Shown here: positions 48,082-56,228 of the stretch, piece by piece
Position numbering within the stretch: the stretch's first letter is position 1
Layout of the letters: each line of letters begins with the position of its first letter
Assembly (NCBI RefSeq): GCF_018070045.1
Contig: NZ_JAGPYK010000006.1
Span: 248,001 to 312,000 of the forward strand
Direction: 5' to 3'
DNA length: 64,000 nt
DNA from: Micromonospora sp. U21
GTDB taxonomy: Bacteria > Actinomycetota > Actinomycetes > Mycobacteriales > Micromonosporaceae
The notes under the pieces: model-generated
Database searches by the model: none
What the model saw: only the letters and a program-made list of their open reading frames with translations
What the model was told of the DNA's origin: nothing
Translations under genes and position numbers: made by a program

Positions 48082-48699
48082 TCAGGATCGGGCGGCCGTC
48101 GCCGCAGTGGAGGCCGTGGGGGCGGACGCCCGGCCCCGAGACAGCTGGGCGAGGGCCTCGTCGCGGCTCTCGTACACAGGAAAGGCCCGGTCCAGTCGCA
48201 TGGTGTGCAGGACGGTGCGGACGAACCGCGACGGCGCGGCCAGGCACAGCGTGGCGCCGCGGTCGCGGGCGTCGCGGTGGGCGCGGACGAGCAGGCCGAG
48301 GTCGATGGAGTCGATGACGTGTACTCGGGTCAGATCGACCACGACGTGTCCTCCCATGTCGGCCGCATGGCGCAGGGCGGCGCGCAGGGTGTCACCGGTG
48401 TCGAGATCGACGTCACCGGTGGCGGCGGCGACGGTCATGTCGTCAAGAGGGTCGATGCCGAGGATGCCGCCGGGACCGTGGTTGTCGTACGACGCGTGAC
48501 CGCCGCCGGTGACCGGCAGCAGGCTGCAGTGCGGGCAGCGGTGCGGGCCGGTGGCGAACGGGGAACCACTCCAGCCGTGTTCGGACACCAGGGTCCAGAC
48601 GACCTCGGCGTCCGGGAGCACACACGCGGTGGCCCTGATGGAGTCGCCGCAGGTGTCGCAGATCAGTGTCATCAGGTGATCGTCCGGGACGACGGTCAT
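48082..48699 (-). CDS. STAS-domain anti-anti-sigma-like protein with N-terminal zinc ribbon
   Basis: A 205-residue protein. Cys14/Cys17 (CDTCGDS) and Cys55/Cys58 (HRCPHC) form a probable zinc ribbon. From about residue 85 a STAS domain follows, with HVVVDLTRVHVIDSIDLGLL containing the serine that anti-sigma kinases phosphorylate. The fusion implies a partner-switching regulator with an added sensing or DNA/protein-binding module. No RsbW-type kinase lies nearby. It is on the same strand as the next STAS gene. Confidence 0.85.
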   Translation of the reverse strand: MTVVPDDHLMTLICDTCGDSIRATACVLPDAEVVWTLVSEHGWSGSPFATGPHRCPHCSLLPVTGGGHASYDNHGPGGILGIDPLDDMTVAAATGDVDLDTGDTLRAALRHAADMGGHVVVDLTRVHVIDSIDLGLLVRAHRDARDRGATLCLAAPSRFVRTVLHTMRLDRAFPVYESRDEALAQLSRGRASAPTASTAATAARS

Positions 48700-48847
48700 T
48701 CCGCTGGTCCTTCCTGGGCCCGTGTCCCGCCGGTTCGGCGGGGCACGGCGTTCGGGGTGGGATGGTCCGGCTCCCGCGCCCTCCGTTTCAGGTGCTGGTG
48801 CGGCGGTCCTGCCCGATGGCGGCCAGGACGACGGCCTGGCGGGCTCG

Positions 48848-49264
48848 TCACTGAGAGGTGGCTACGGGTGCTCGGCCGTAGGCGACCAGAGCCGGCTGCG
48901 CCGACGCGGGTTCCTGTCCCGGTGTCGGGGCGCCTGACGCGGACGGCGGGGGATCGGTGACGATCGGCAGGACCTGGTCCAGACGGGCGGTGTGCAGGAT
49001 GCGCCGGATGCGGGGGTTCGGGTTGCGGATGGTGAGGACCCCGCCGGCACGGGCCAGCCGCCGGTGCACGTCGAGCAGCAGGCCGATGGCAGCGGCATCG
49101 ATGTGCCGGCACCTGGACAGGTCGACCACGACCTGCGTGGGATGCAGGGCCAGCAACCGGTCGAACACGGCTCCGGCCGCCGGCAGGCAGGCCCGGTCGA
49201 GTTCGGTGACGCATACCTCGACCAGCGGCAACGTGCACGGCGTAGGTGCTGGTGGTCCTGTCAC
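48848..49264 (-). CDS. STAS-domain protein (anti-sigma factor antagonist-like)
   Basis: A 138-residue STAS protein: TQVVVDLSRCRHIDAAAIGLLLDVHRRL is the core strand and helix, but the usual phospho-serine position is an alanine in HIDAAAIG, so control may differ from RsbV. A Pro/Ala-rich tail follows. It lies upstream of the zinc-ribbon STAS gene and is probably cotranscribed with it. It is divergent from the two-component operon. Confidence 0.85.
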   Translation of the reverse strand: MTGPPAPTPCTLPLVEVCVTELDRACLPAAGAVFDRLLALHPTQVVVDLSRCRHIDAAAIGLLLDVHRRLARAGGVLTIRNPNPRIRRILHTARLDQVLPIVTDPPPSASGAPTPGQEPASAQPALVAYGRAPVATSQ

Positions 49265-49418
49265 CGGCGTACCCCTTCCCTTGCCGGACCCGGTCGCTTA
49301 CGACCGTGCCGTGCCCGCTTGGCGGTCACCACGCAGATCTATGACAGTTGCGTGACAAATCCGCCAGCCGGCCGACACGGTTGGGCGCGTGGCCGGTGAC
49401 CTGGGGATGATGCCGGGT

Positions 49419-50108
49419 ATGACGGCCGTACTGGTGATCGAGGACGACGACCGCATCCGCCTCGCGCTGCTGCTCGCACTCGAGGACGAGGGGTACGACG
49501 CTGTGGGCGCGGCCACGGCCGAGGAGGGCCTGCGCGTCCAGCGCCGCAATCCGGCGGACTACGTGTTGGTCGACCTGATGCTGCCGGGCCTGGACGGCTT
49601 CGAGTGCATCCGGCACCTGCGCCGTGACGACGACGTGCCGGTCGTGGTGGTCAGCGCCCGCGATGACACCCACGACATCGTCGCCGCCCTCGAAGCGGGC
49701 GCCGACGACTACGTCGTCAAGCCGGTGGCGATCAAGGAACTGACCGCTCGGCTGCGCGCCCTGCGCCGCCGCGCCCGTGCCGGCGTCGCCGGATCGGCGC
49801 CGGAGCCGGTGCCCGTGCTCGCATTCGGCGAGCTGGAGATCAGCCCCGACGGGGGAGAGGTACGCCGGGCCGGCCAGCCCGTACCGGTCACGCGCACCGA
49901 GTTCCGGCTTCTGTGCGAGCTCGCCGAACACGCCGGCCGGGTGCTGTCCCGCCAGCAGTTGCTGCAACGGGTCTGGGGGTACGACAGCGGTGACGAGAGG
50001 CTGGTCGACGTGCATGTCGGCCGGCTGCGGCAGAAGATCGAGTCGGATCCGGCGACTCCCCGGCACCTGGTCACGCTGCGGGGCCTGGGCTACAAGCTGC
50101 AGCGATGA
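49419..50108 (+). CDS. OmpR/PhoB-family response regulator
   Basis: A 229-residue regulator with a receiver domain (VIEDDDRIR, the phospho-Asp in VLVDLMLPGLDG, the lysine in DYVVKPV) and an OmpR-type winged helix (TRTEFRLLCELAEHAGRVLS, LVDVHVGRLRQKI). The ATG at 49419 is taken; longer starts (49389, 49407) are possible. It overlaps the kinase start by 4 bases, forming a three-gene operon with kinase and lipoprotein. Confidence 0.92.
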   Translation: MTAVLVIEDDDRIRLALLLALEDEGYDAVGAATAEEGLRVQRRNPADYVLVDLMLPGLDGFECIRHLRRDDDVPVVVVSARDDTHDIVAALEAGADDYVVKPVAIKELTARLRALRRRARAGVAGSAPEPVPVLAFGELEISPDGGEVRRAGQPVPVTRTEFRLLCELAEHAGRVLSRQQLLQRVWGYDSGDERLVDVHVGRLRQKIESDPATPRHLVTLRGLGYKLQR

Positions 50109-51460
50109 GACGTCTCGGACTGCGCACCCGGGTCACCGCCGCGTTCGCCGTCGGTGCGCTCCTGCTCGCCGCGTCGATGGCCCTGGTCTCGTACGAGCTG
50201 ACCCGTCGCTCCCTGATCGACGAGCGGGAACGCACCGCCCTGCGCGCCGCCTACTTCGACGCTGCCGTCGTCCGTGCCGGGCTGGACACCGACACCCCCG
50301 ACGTGGTTGAGGTGCTTCGGTCGCTGGACACGGGCGGCAGCCGGCGGCCCGTGCTGCACCTGGACGGCGAGTGGTACGCCCGCACCGCCGACCCCGGCAC
50401 CACCACCGCCATACCCATCGCCCTGCGACAGGCCGTCGCGTCCGGGGAGCCGGCGGTGCAGCGCGTACGCGTCGACGGCCAACCCGCCCTGGTGGTCGGG
50501 GTGCCCCTGTCCGCGACGGCGACGTACTTCGAGGTCAACTCTCTGCGCGAGCTGGAGCAGACGTTCCAGGTCCTGGCACTCGCGTTGACCACCGTCGCGA
50601 TCATGGTCGCCGGATCGGGCGCGGCCCTCGGCTGGTACGCGACCCGGCACGGGCTGCGTCCGTTGACGGCCGTCGCCGACGCCGCCGAGAAGATCGCCGC
50701 CGGCGACTTCACCGCCCGCCTCGACCCGGCAACCGACCCCGACCTGACGCGTCTGTCCTCCTCGTTCAACCAGATGGTCGACCAGCTCGCCCATCGCATC
50801 GAGCGGGACCGCCGCTTCGCTGCCGACGTCAGCCACGAACTGCGCTCACCTCTGCAGACCCTCGCCGCGGCGGCCAGCGTTCTGGCGCGTCGCCGGGAGC
50901 ACCAGGACGAACGAACCGCCACCGCCGCCGGGCTCGTCGCCGACGAGATCGACCGGTTCCAACGGCTCGTCAACGACCTGATCGACCTGGCTCGTAGCGA
51001 TCAGCCCGCCCACCGGGGCGCCGTGGACGTGGTGGCGCTGGCCCGGGACGCCTGCCATGCCCTCGACCTGCCAGTCTCGCTCGTCCACCTCGAGGCGGAC
51101 GCACCCGCGACGTGGCGGGTCGAGCGGCGGCGTATCGCGCAGATCCTCGCCAACCTGCTCGAGAACGCCGTGACCTACGGGGGCGGCCCCGCGAGCGTCC
51201 GGTTGAGCCGCGACGGTGACGCCGGCGTCATCGAGGTGGAGGACGACGGCCCGGGTGTGTCCATCGAGGACCGGGAGGCGATCTTTGACCGCTTCGTCCG
51301 TGGGCGAGCCGCCCACACCCGCGGCGCCGGCGACGGCACCGGTCTCGGACTCGCGCTGGTCGCCCAGCACGCCGCGGCGCACCGCGGGCACGCCACCGTC
51401 ACCGACCGCCCCGGCGGAGGCGCCCGCTTCCGCGTCACCCTGCCGGAGAGCCTGCCGTGA
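50105..51460 (+). CDS. Sensor histidine kinase
   Basis: A 451-residue kinase: a first membrane helix (VTAAFAVGALLLAASMALV), an extracytoplasmic sensor of about 130 residues, a second helix (ALALTTVAIMVAGSGAALG), HAMP, the HisKA box RRFAADVSHELRSPLQTL, and a HATPase with N box LLENAVTYGG and G boxes VEDDGPGVS and GTGLGLAL. It phosphorylates the OmpR-type partner encoded directly upstream. The signal is unknown. Confidence 0.93.
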   Translation: MRRLGLRTRVTAAFAVGALLLAASMALVSYELTRRSLIDERERTALRAAYFDAAVVRAGLDTDTPDVVEVLRSLDTGGSRRPVLHLDGEWYARTADPGTTTAIPIALRQAVASGEPAVQRVRVDGQPALVVGVPLSATATYFEVNSLRELEQTFQVLALALTTVAIMVAGSGAALGWYATRHGLRPLTAVADAAEKIAAGDFTARLDPATDPDLTRLSSSFNQMVDQLAHRIERDRRFAADVSHELRSPLQTLAAAASVLARRREHQDERTATAAGLVADEIDRFQRLVNDLIDLARSDQPAHRGAVDVVALARDACHALDLPVSLVHLEADAPATWRVERRRIAQILANLLENAVTYGGGPASVRLSRDGDAGVIEVEDDGPGVSIEDREAIFDRFVRGRAAHTRGAGDGTGLGLALVAQHAAAHRGHATVTDRPGGGARFRVTLPESLP

Positions 51461-52020
51461 ACCGCCGCCACCTCGCCCCACTGGCACTCGCCGCGCTGCT
51501 GACCGGCTGCGGCGTCCCCACCGACGACAGCCCTCGAACGGTGCAGCCGCCGTGGGGGCCGTTCCACAGCGCTGCTCCCGCCGACACCACGGCGCCGGCC
51601 GGCCGTGCGGACGAGACACTCTGCCTCGTCCGCGACAACCGGATCGTCCCGGTGGTCCGGCACGTCGACCGCCCACCCACGGTCGAGGACCAACTGCGGC
51701 ACCTACTGGCCGGACCAGGTACGGCCGAACGCGACAGCGACTTGACCAGCGCGCTGCCGGGAGCGGTCAACGCCGCTGGTGCGACAGTGACGGGCACGCA
51801 GGCTCACGTCGCGGTCGACGAACCCGGCGACGACGCCGGCCGCAGCGACGAGGTCCTCGCCTTCGGGCAGATCGTCTGCACTCTCACGAGTCGCGACGAC
51901 GTCACCACCGTGGTGTTCCTGCGCGACGGCAGGCCACTCGCCGTGCCCCGCGCCGACGGCTCGCTGTCCGAACAACCGCTCACCCGCGCCGACTACGTCC
52001 CGCTCATCACCCCAGGTTGA
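51457..52020 (+). CDS. GerMN-domain lipoprotein
   Basis: A 187-residue lipoprotein with signal sequence LAPLALAALLTGC, a clear lipobox with the lipidated Cys at the end. The mature part has a GerMN-like domain (VEDQLRHLLAGPG, ...GAVNAAGATVTGTQAHVAV). A kinase-plus-GerMN lipoprotein arrangement recalls MtrB-LpqB, where the lipoprotein modulates the kinase. The GTG at 51457 overlaps the kinase stop by 4 bases. The 3' end overlaps the convergent MerR gene by 28 bp. Confidence 0.85.
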   Translation: MNRRHLAPLALAALLTGCGVPTDDSPRTVQPPWGPFHSAAPADTTAPAGRADETLCLVRDNRIVPVVRHVDRPPTVEDQLRHLLAGPGTAERDSDLTSALPGAVNAAGATVTGTQAHVAVDEPGDDAGRSDEVLAFGQIVCTLTSRDDVTTVVFLRDGRPLAVPRADGSLSEQPLTRADYVPLITPG

Positions 52021-52484
52021 CCAGGTTGAGCCGGACCCGCGCGGTGGCCGCTGTGGTGGTCGAGCTTGTCGCGGAGTGTTCCGGCGAAGGCCTCGGCCAT
52101 GGCGAGCTGGTCGCGCAGTGCGGTGACGCGGGCGGTGGCGGCGGTCTCGAACATGGCGAGGCGGTCGATCAGGGCGGCGCGGTCGGTGCCGGTGGCGGTG
52201 TCGAGGGCATCGAGGACGGTAAGCAGGTCGCGCATCTCGTCGAGGGTGAACCCTAGGGGCTTCATCCGCTTGACCACGGCGAGTCGGCTGAGGTCGGGTT
52301 CGGTGTAGAGGCGGAAGCCGCCCTCGCTGCGCGCGGCGGGGACGATGAGGCCGGCTTCCTCGTAGTGGCGGATGGTCCGGATGCTCAACCCGATCCGCTC
52401 GGCTGCTTCCCCGATCTGCATCAGGCGGCCGGTAGCCGGGGCGGAGCTGCGCTCCGGCCCGTTCTCCCGGCTGATGACGGCCAT
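51993..52484 (-). CDS. MerR-family regulator coupled to sulP
   Basis: A 163-residue MerR protein. The helix-turn-helix MQIGEAAERIGLSIRTIRHYEEAGLI is preceded by about 20 extra residues; a coiled coil dimer helix and no obvious metal-binding cysteine pair follow, so the ligand is probably not a soft metal. The ATG at 52484 overlaps the SulP stop (TGATG), making them one operon. A near-ideal MerR operator promoter precedes the operon. Confidence 0.9.
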   Translation of the reverse strand: MAVISRENGPERSSAPATGRLMQIGEAAERIGLSIRTIRHYEEAGLIVPAARSEGGFRLYTEPDLSRLAVVKRMKPLGFTLDEMRDLLTVLDALDTATGTDRAALIDRLAMFETAATARVTALRDQLAMAEAFAGTLRDKLDHHSGHRAGPAQPGQPGVMSGT

Positions 52485-53983
52485 CAGTGGCCGACGCCGA
52501 GCTGGCCGGCGAGGGTGTCGTGGATGCGGGCGCTGGGCTTGTTCAACTCGACGATCTCGACGGTCTTGCCGCGGGTGGCGTACCTGGTGGTGATGGCGTC
52601 GAGGGCGGCGACGGAAGAGGCGTCCCAGACGTGGGCCCGGCTCATGTCGATGACCACGTGCCCGGGGTCGTTCGCGTAGTCGAACTGGCCTACCAGGTCG
52701 TTGCTGGAGGCGAAGAACAGCTCACCGTGCACGGAGTAGATCCGGGTGGTGCCGTCCGGATCGAGGACGCTGGTGACCTCGACCAGGTGGGCGACCCGGC
52801 GAGCAAAGATGACCATGGCGGTGAGCACACCTACCACGACGCCGACGGCGAGGTTGTGGGTGGCCAGCGTGGTGGCCACGGTGACCACCATGACGATCGT
52901 CTCGCCGTACGGCATCCGCTTCAGCGTCTTCGGCGTGACCGAGTGCCAGTCGAACGTCGACACCGCCACGATGATCATCACGGCGACCAGGGCGACCATC
53001 GGAATGACGGCGACCACGTCGCCGAGCGCCACGACCAGGACCAGCAGGAACACGCCGGCCAGGAACGTGGACAGCCGGGTGCGGGCACCGGACGCCTTCA
53101 CGTTGATCATCGTCTGGCCGATCATGGCGCAGCCACCCATCCCACCGAAGAATCCGGTGACCATGTTGGCGACGCCCTGACCCCAGGACTCACGCGTCTT
53201 GTTGGAGTGGGTGTCGGTGATGTCGTCGACCAGCTTGGCGGTCATCAGCGACTCCATCAGCCCGACCAACGCGATCCCCACGGCGTAGGGGGCGATCAGG
53301 GTGAGGGTGTGGAGGGTCCACGGAATCTGCGGCAGGCCGAGGGTGGGCAGGCTGTCCGGCAGGGCACCCTCGTCACCGACCGTCGGTACGGCAAACCCGG
53401 CGAACACGGTGACCACCGTCAGCACCACGATCGCGACCAGCGGCGCCGGTACGGCCCTGGTGAGCCGCGGCAGGCCGACCATGATCGCCAAGGCCACCGC
53501 GACGAGCGGATAGACCAGCCACGGCACGCCGAGCAGGTGCGGCACCTGGGCCGCGAAGATCAGAATCGCCAGCGCGTTGACGAAACCGACCATGACGCTG
53601 CGGGGAATGAAGCGCATCAGCTTCGCCACGCCGAGCACCGCGAGCACGACCTGGATCGCGCCGCCGAGGATCACCGCCGCGATCAGGTAATCCAGGCCGT
53701 GTGCCTTGACCAGGGGTGCGACCACGAGCGCGATGGCGCCGGTAGCGGCCGAGATCATCGCCGGCCGGCCGCCACAGAACGCGATGGTGACCGCCATGGT
53801 GAACGAGGCGAACAGCCCCACCCGGGGGTCGACCCCGGCCAGGATCGAGAAGGAGATCGCCTCCGGGATCAGCGCCAGGGCGACGACCAGGCCGGCGAGG
53901 ACCTCGGTACGGAACACCTTCGGCGACAGCCAGGACGGGCGGGACAGGCGCGCACGGGACACTGCGGACAGCATGGAAGACAT
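52484..53983 (-). CDS. SulP-family anion transporter with STAS domain
   Basis: A 499-residue membrane protein with about ten to twelve helices ([20 protein letters not shown] is the SLC26A/SulP signature start, and [20 protein letters not shown] is a family motif) and a C-terminal STAS domain ([37 protein letters not shown]). SulP proteins carry sulfate, bicarbonate or other anions. No sulfate-assimilation or carbonic-anhydrase gene is adjacent. The ATG at 53983 is chosen; it is the first gene of the operon with merR. Confidence 0.93.
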   Translation of the reverse strand: MSSMLSAVSRARLSRPSWLSPKVFRTEVLAGLVVALALIPEAISFSILAGVDPRVGLFASFTMAVTIAFCGGRPAMISAATGAIALVVAPLVKAHGLDYLIAAVILGGAIQVVLAVLGVAKLMRFIPRSVMVGFVNALAILIFAAQVPHLLGVPWLVYPLVAVALAIMVGLPRLTRAVPAPLVAIVVLTVVTVFAGFAVPTVGDEGALPDSLPTLGLPQIPWTLHTLTLIAPYAVGIALVGLMESLMTAKLVDDITDTHSNKTRESWGQGVANMVTGFFGGMGGCAMIGQTMINVKASGARTRLSTFLAGVFLLVLVVALGDVVAVIPMVALVAVMIIVAVSTFDWHSVTPKTLKRMPYGETIVMVVTVATTLATHNLAVGVVVGVLTAMVIFARRVAHLVEVTSVLDPDGTTRIYSVHGELFFASSNDLVGQFDYANDPGHVVIDMSRAHVWDASSVAALDAITTRYATRGKTVEIVELNKPSARIHDTLAGQLGVGH

Positions 53984-54163
53984 ACAGCCATTTCCACTCG
54001 GGGGCGCGCCCGACGGGCGCGCACAGCCGGTGTCCACGGTCGGACACGGGCAGCTACGTACGGATCAGCGACGGCCGGCTCGCGTCCGGCCCCTGGGCCT
54101 GGCCCAGGACGCAACACGGTCGCCGAAGGGGTTGCCCCACCCTCGACGACCGGTGCTGACCCT

Positions 54164-54184
54164 ACTCTCCCGTGACGGGAGAGT
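54164..54184 (-). promoter_or_regulatory. MerR-type operator in a 19-bp promoter spacer
   Basis: ACTCTCCCG-TGA-CGGGAGAGT is a perfect palindrome with 9-bp arms. Read on the minus strand it ends in a -10-like TAGGGT, and the arms fill a 19-base spacer behind a weak -35. MerR regulators act on just such long-spacer promoters. It is about 180 bp upstream of sulP-merR. Confidence 0.75.
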
Positions 54185-54240
54185 TCGCCGGACGTGGTGA
54201 TCATCACCGCCGCCCACCTCGGCGGCCGGGGACCCGCCCG

Positions 54241-54669
54241 TCAGATCGAGGACGACCGGGAGACCAGGTGGGTGTCCTCGTACAGGTGCAGGCGCACGAT
54301 CTTCGCATCCTCGACGGTCAGATGCATGATCATCGGGGTGGTGAAGCGCTTGCCGCTGCGGGCGAACGTGTGTGTGGCGGTGGCGACGATGACCGCGTCA
54401 CCGCCCTCCACCACGATGCGGTCCACCGCGTACTCACTCTGGCCAGGAAGGAACGCCGAGCCCATCGTCGTGAAGAACGCCGGTACCTCGGAGGCGCGGG
54501 TACGCGGCCCGGTCCACGGCAGATCAGGGTTGCCCGGCACGTACCAGTCGATGGTTTCGGCGAAGACCTCCGCGATGCGATCCGGGTCCCCGCCGAGGAA
54601 CTTGAGAAAGGCCTCGGCCGTCCGGCGGGTCCCGCCCGGTTCGGTGGTCTCTTTGATCATGTCTGACAT
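54241..54669 (-). CDS. SnoaL/limonene-epoxide-hydrolase-like protein
   Basis: A 142-residue NTF2-fold protein: RTAEAFLKFLGG, then EVFAETIDWYVPGNPDLPW, and the later VEGGDAVIVATATHTF and LHLYEDTHLV. The WY and Asp/Glu pattern is like SnoaL-type cyclases or limonene-1,2-epoxide hydrolase homologues, but the enzyme reaction is unknown. The ATG at 54669 has GGAAGGTG upstream. It is divergent from and probably controlled by the TetR regulator. Confidence 0.82.
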   Translation of the reverse strand: MSDMIKETTEPGGTRRTAEAFLKFLGGDPDRIAEVFAETIDWYVPGNPDLPWTGPRTRASEVPAFFTTMGSAFLPGQSEYAVDRIVVEGGDAVIVATATHTFARSGKRFTTPMIMHLTVEDAKIVRLHLYEDTHLVSRSSSI

Positions 54670-54703
54670 GGGGACACCTTCCACGTGACCCGAGTTATTA
54701 ACT

Positions 54704-54741
54704 GACCGGTCCACCATATGCGCGTGATGGACCGTTCGGTC
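54704..54741. promoter_or_regulatory. Two TetR-type half-palindromes in the divergent promoter
   Basis: GACCGGTC (54704-54711, palindromic) and GACCGTTCGGTC (54730-54741, GACCG...CGGTC) lie between the divergent snoaL-like and tetR genes. They also mirror each other over about 11 bp (TGACCGGTCCA and TGGACCG). A -10-like TATGCT at 54751 lies just downstream of the right site. Confidence 0.65.
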
Positions 54742-54762
54742 AAGAACTGCTATGCTGGTCAC

Positions 54763-55353
54763 ATGGCGCGACCGCGGCAGTTCGACGAGGAGCAGGTGCT
54801 ACGCGCCGTCCGGGACCAGTTCTGGGACGCCGGCTACGCGGCGACCTCGCTCGAGGACCTCATGCGCGTCAGCGGGCTGGGCAAGGGCAGCCTCTACGGC
54901 GCCTTCGGCGACAAGCGCCAGCTCTTCCTCCGGGCGCTGCGCAGCTACAACGAGACCAGCTGCGGCTATCTACAGGAGATGTTCTCCTCCACGCCCCGCG
55001 TTCTGGACGCCCTCCGGGCGTTCCTGGCCGCACCGGTGAGCGACCCGGGCGGAGCCGCCGCCCGGCGCGGCTGCCTCATGGCGAACAGCACCTACGAACT
55101 CGCCACCACCGACCCCGACGTCCTGACCGAGGCGAGACGCACCTACGAAACGACCACCGGCCTGGTCGCCGAGTGCGTCGCGCGGGCCCAGGACGAAGGG
55201 GACATGCCGCGCGACGCCGACCCGATCGAGACGGCGCGCGCACTGCTCGTCGCGCAGCAGGGGCTCGTGTTCATGGGCCGCACCGGCCTGGACATCGACA
55301 AGCTCACGGTGACGGCGCGCACCCTGACCGCCCAGCTCCTGCCGGGCGCCTGA
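54763..55353 (+). CDS. TetR-family transcriptional regulator
   Basis: A 196-residue regulator: ARPRQFDEEQVLRAVRDQFWDAGYAATSLEDLM with the TetR helix-turn-helix GLGKGSLYGAFGDKRQLFLRAL, and an all-helical ligand domain with Cys residue CLMANSTYELAT. The 54763 ATG is used; a longer in-frame start lies upstream. It should repress the divergent SnoaL-like gene and itself through the inverted repeats between them. Confidence 0.9.
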   Translation: MARPRQFDEEQVLRAVRDQFWDAGYAATSLEDLMRVSGLGKGSLYGAFGDKRQLFLRALRSYNETSCGYLQEMFSSTPRVLDALRAFLAAPVSDPGGAAARRGCLMANSTYELATTDPDVLTEARRTYETTTGLVAECVARAQDEGDMPRDADPIETARALLVAQQGLVFMGRTGLDIDKLTVTARTLTAQLLPGA

Positions 55354-55383
55354 GATTCCGGCGCGCCGGCCGCGACCTACCGG

Positions 55384-55520
55384 TCAGGCGTTGTAGCCGC
55401 CGTGGGCGTCCAGCACCGCGCCCGTGACATATGACGCGGCGGGGTCCGCCAGGAAGGCGATCACCACGGCGATCTCGTCGGGGTGGCCCATGCGCTGGGG
55501 GAGGCGTTCCTGCCCGCAAG
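55384..55520 (-). pseudogene. C-terminal fragment of an SDR oxidoreductase
   Basis: The last 40-odd codons of this frame read RLPQRMGHPDEIAVVIAFLA followed by ASYVTGAVLDAHGGYNA, a typical C-terminal end of a short-chain dehydrogenase. The 200 upstream residues with TGxxxGxG and YxxxK are absent, and the preceding codons have no SDR similarity. It lies beside the TetR gene, a usual SDR partner, so a deletion probably joined this stub to the next gene. Confidence 0.75.
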
Positions 55521-55553
55521 AAAGGCGGTGTCGGAGCGCTCGTGACCCCGGTG

Positions 55554-56228
55554 TCAGCGGCGACGCGGCGTGATCAGTCCCGACTCGTACGCCCACACGA
55601 CCAGCTGGGCGCGGTCGCGGCAGTGCAGCTTCGTCATCGCCCGGTTGACGTGGGTCTTGGCGGTCAGCGGACTGATCACCATGCGCGAGGCGATCTCGTC
55701 GTTGCTGAGCCCTCGGGCGACGAGCTCGACGATCTCCTGTTCGCGGGCGGTCAGCACGTCGCGTCCGGCCGCCGGCTCGGCCGCCGGCTCGGCCGGTGGT
55801 GGGCCGGCCACGAACTCGCTGATGAGCGTACGGGTGACCGCCGGGGCGAGCAGCGCGTCGCCGCGTGCCACGACGGCGACGGCCTGCAGCAGGTCGGCGG
55901 GGTCGGCGTCCTTGAGAAGGAACCCGCTGGCGCCCGCACGGAGCGCGGCGAAGACGTAGGAGTCGAGCCCGTAGTTGGTGAGGATGAGGACGCGGACCGC
56001 GGTGAGGTCGGGATCGGCGGCGATGCGCCGGGTGGCTCCGATGCCGTCGAGTCCCGGCATCTGCACGTCCATCAGCACGACGTCCGGCCGCAGGCTTCGC
56101 GACAGATGGACGGCCGATGTGCCGTCGGCGGCCTCGCCGACGACCTCCAGATCGTCCTCGGCGTCGAGCAACGCCCGGAATCCGGCGCGCATCAGCGCCT
56201 GGTCGTCGGCGAGCAGGACCCGCGTCAT
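55554..56228 (-). CDS. NarL/LuxR-family response regulator
   Basis: A 224-residue regulator: LADDQALMRAGF, the phospho-Asp in VLMDVQMPGLDG, Lys in GFLLKDADPAD, a Pro/Ala-rich linker, and the LuxR helix-turn-helix LTAREQEIVELVARGLSNDE through LTAKTHVNRAMTKL. The ATG at 56228 overlaps the kinase stop (ATGA). It pairs with the kinase encoded just upstream and may regulate the divergent CMD/multicopper oxidase operon. Confidence 0.93.
   Translation of the reverse strand: MTRVLLADDQALMRAGFRALLDAEDDLEVVGEAADGTSAVHLSRSLRPDVVLMDVQMPGLDGIGATRRIAADPDLTAVRVLILTNYGLDSYVFAALRAGASGFLLKDADPADLLQAVAVVARGDALLAPAVTRTLISEFVAGPPPAEPAAEPAAGRDVLTAREQEIVELVARGLSNDEIASRMVISPLTAKTHVNRAMTKLHCRDRAQLVVWAYESGLITPRRR

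Noticed and set aside
52487..54175. A 562-codon open frame on the plus strand over sulP
   Set aside because: Antisense shadow of the SulP transporter with low-complexity Asp/Gly/His content.
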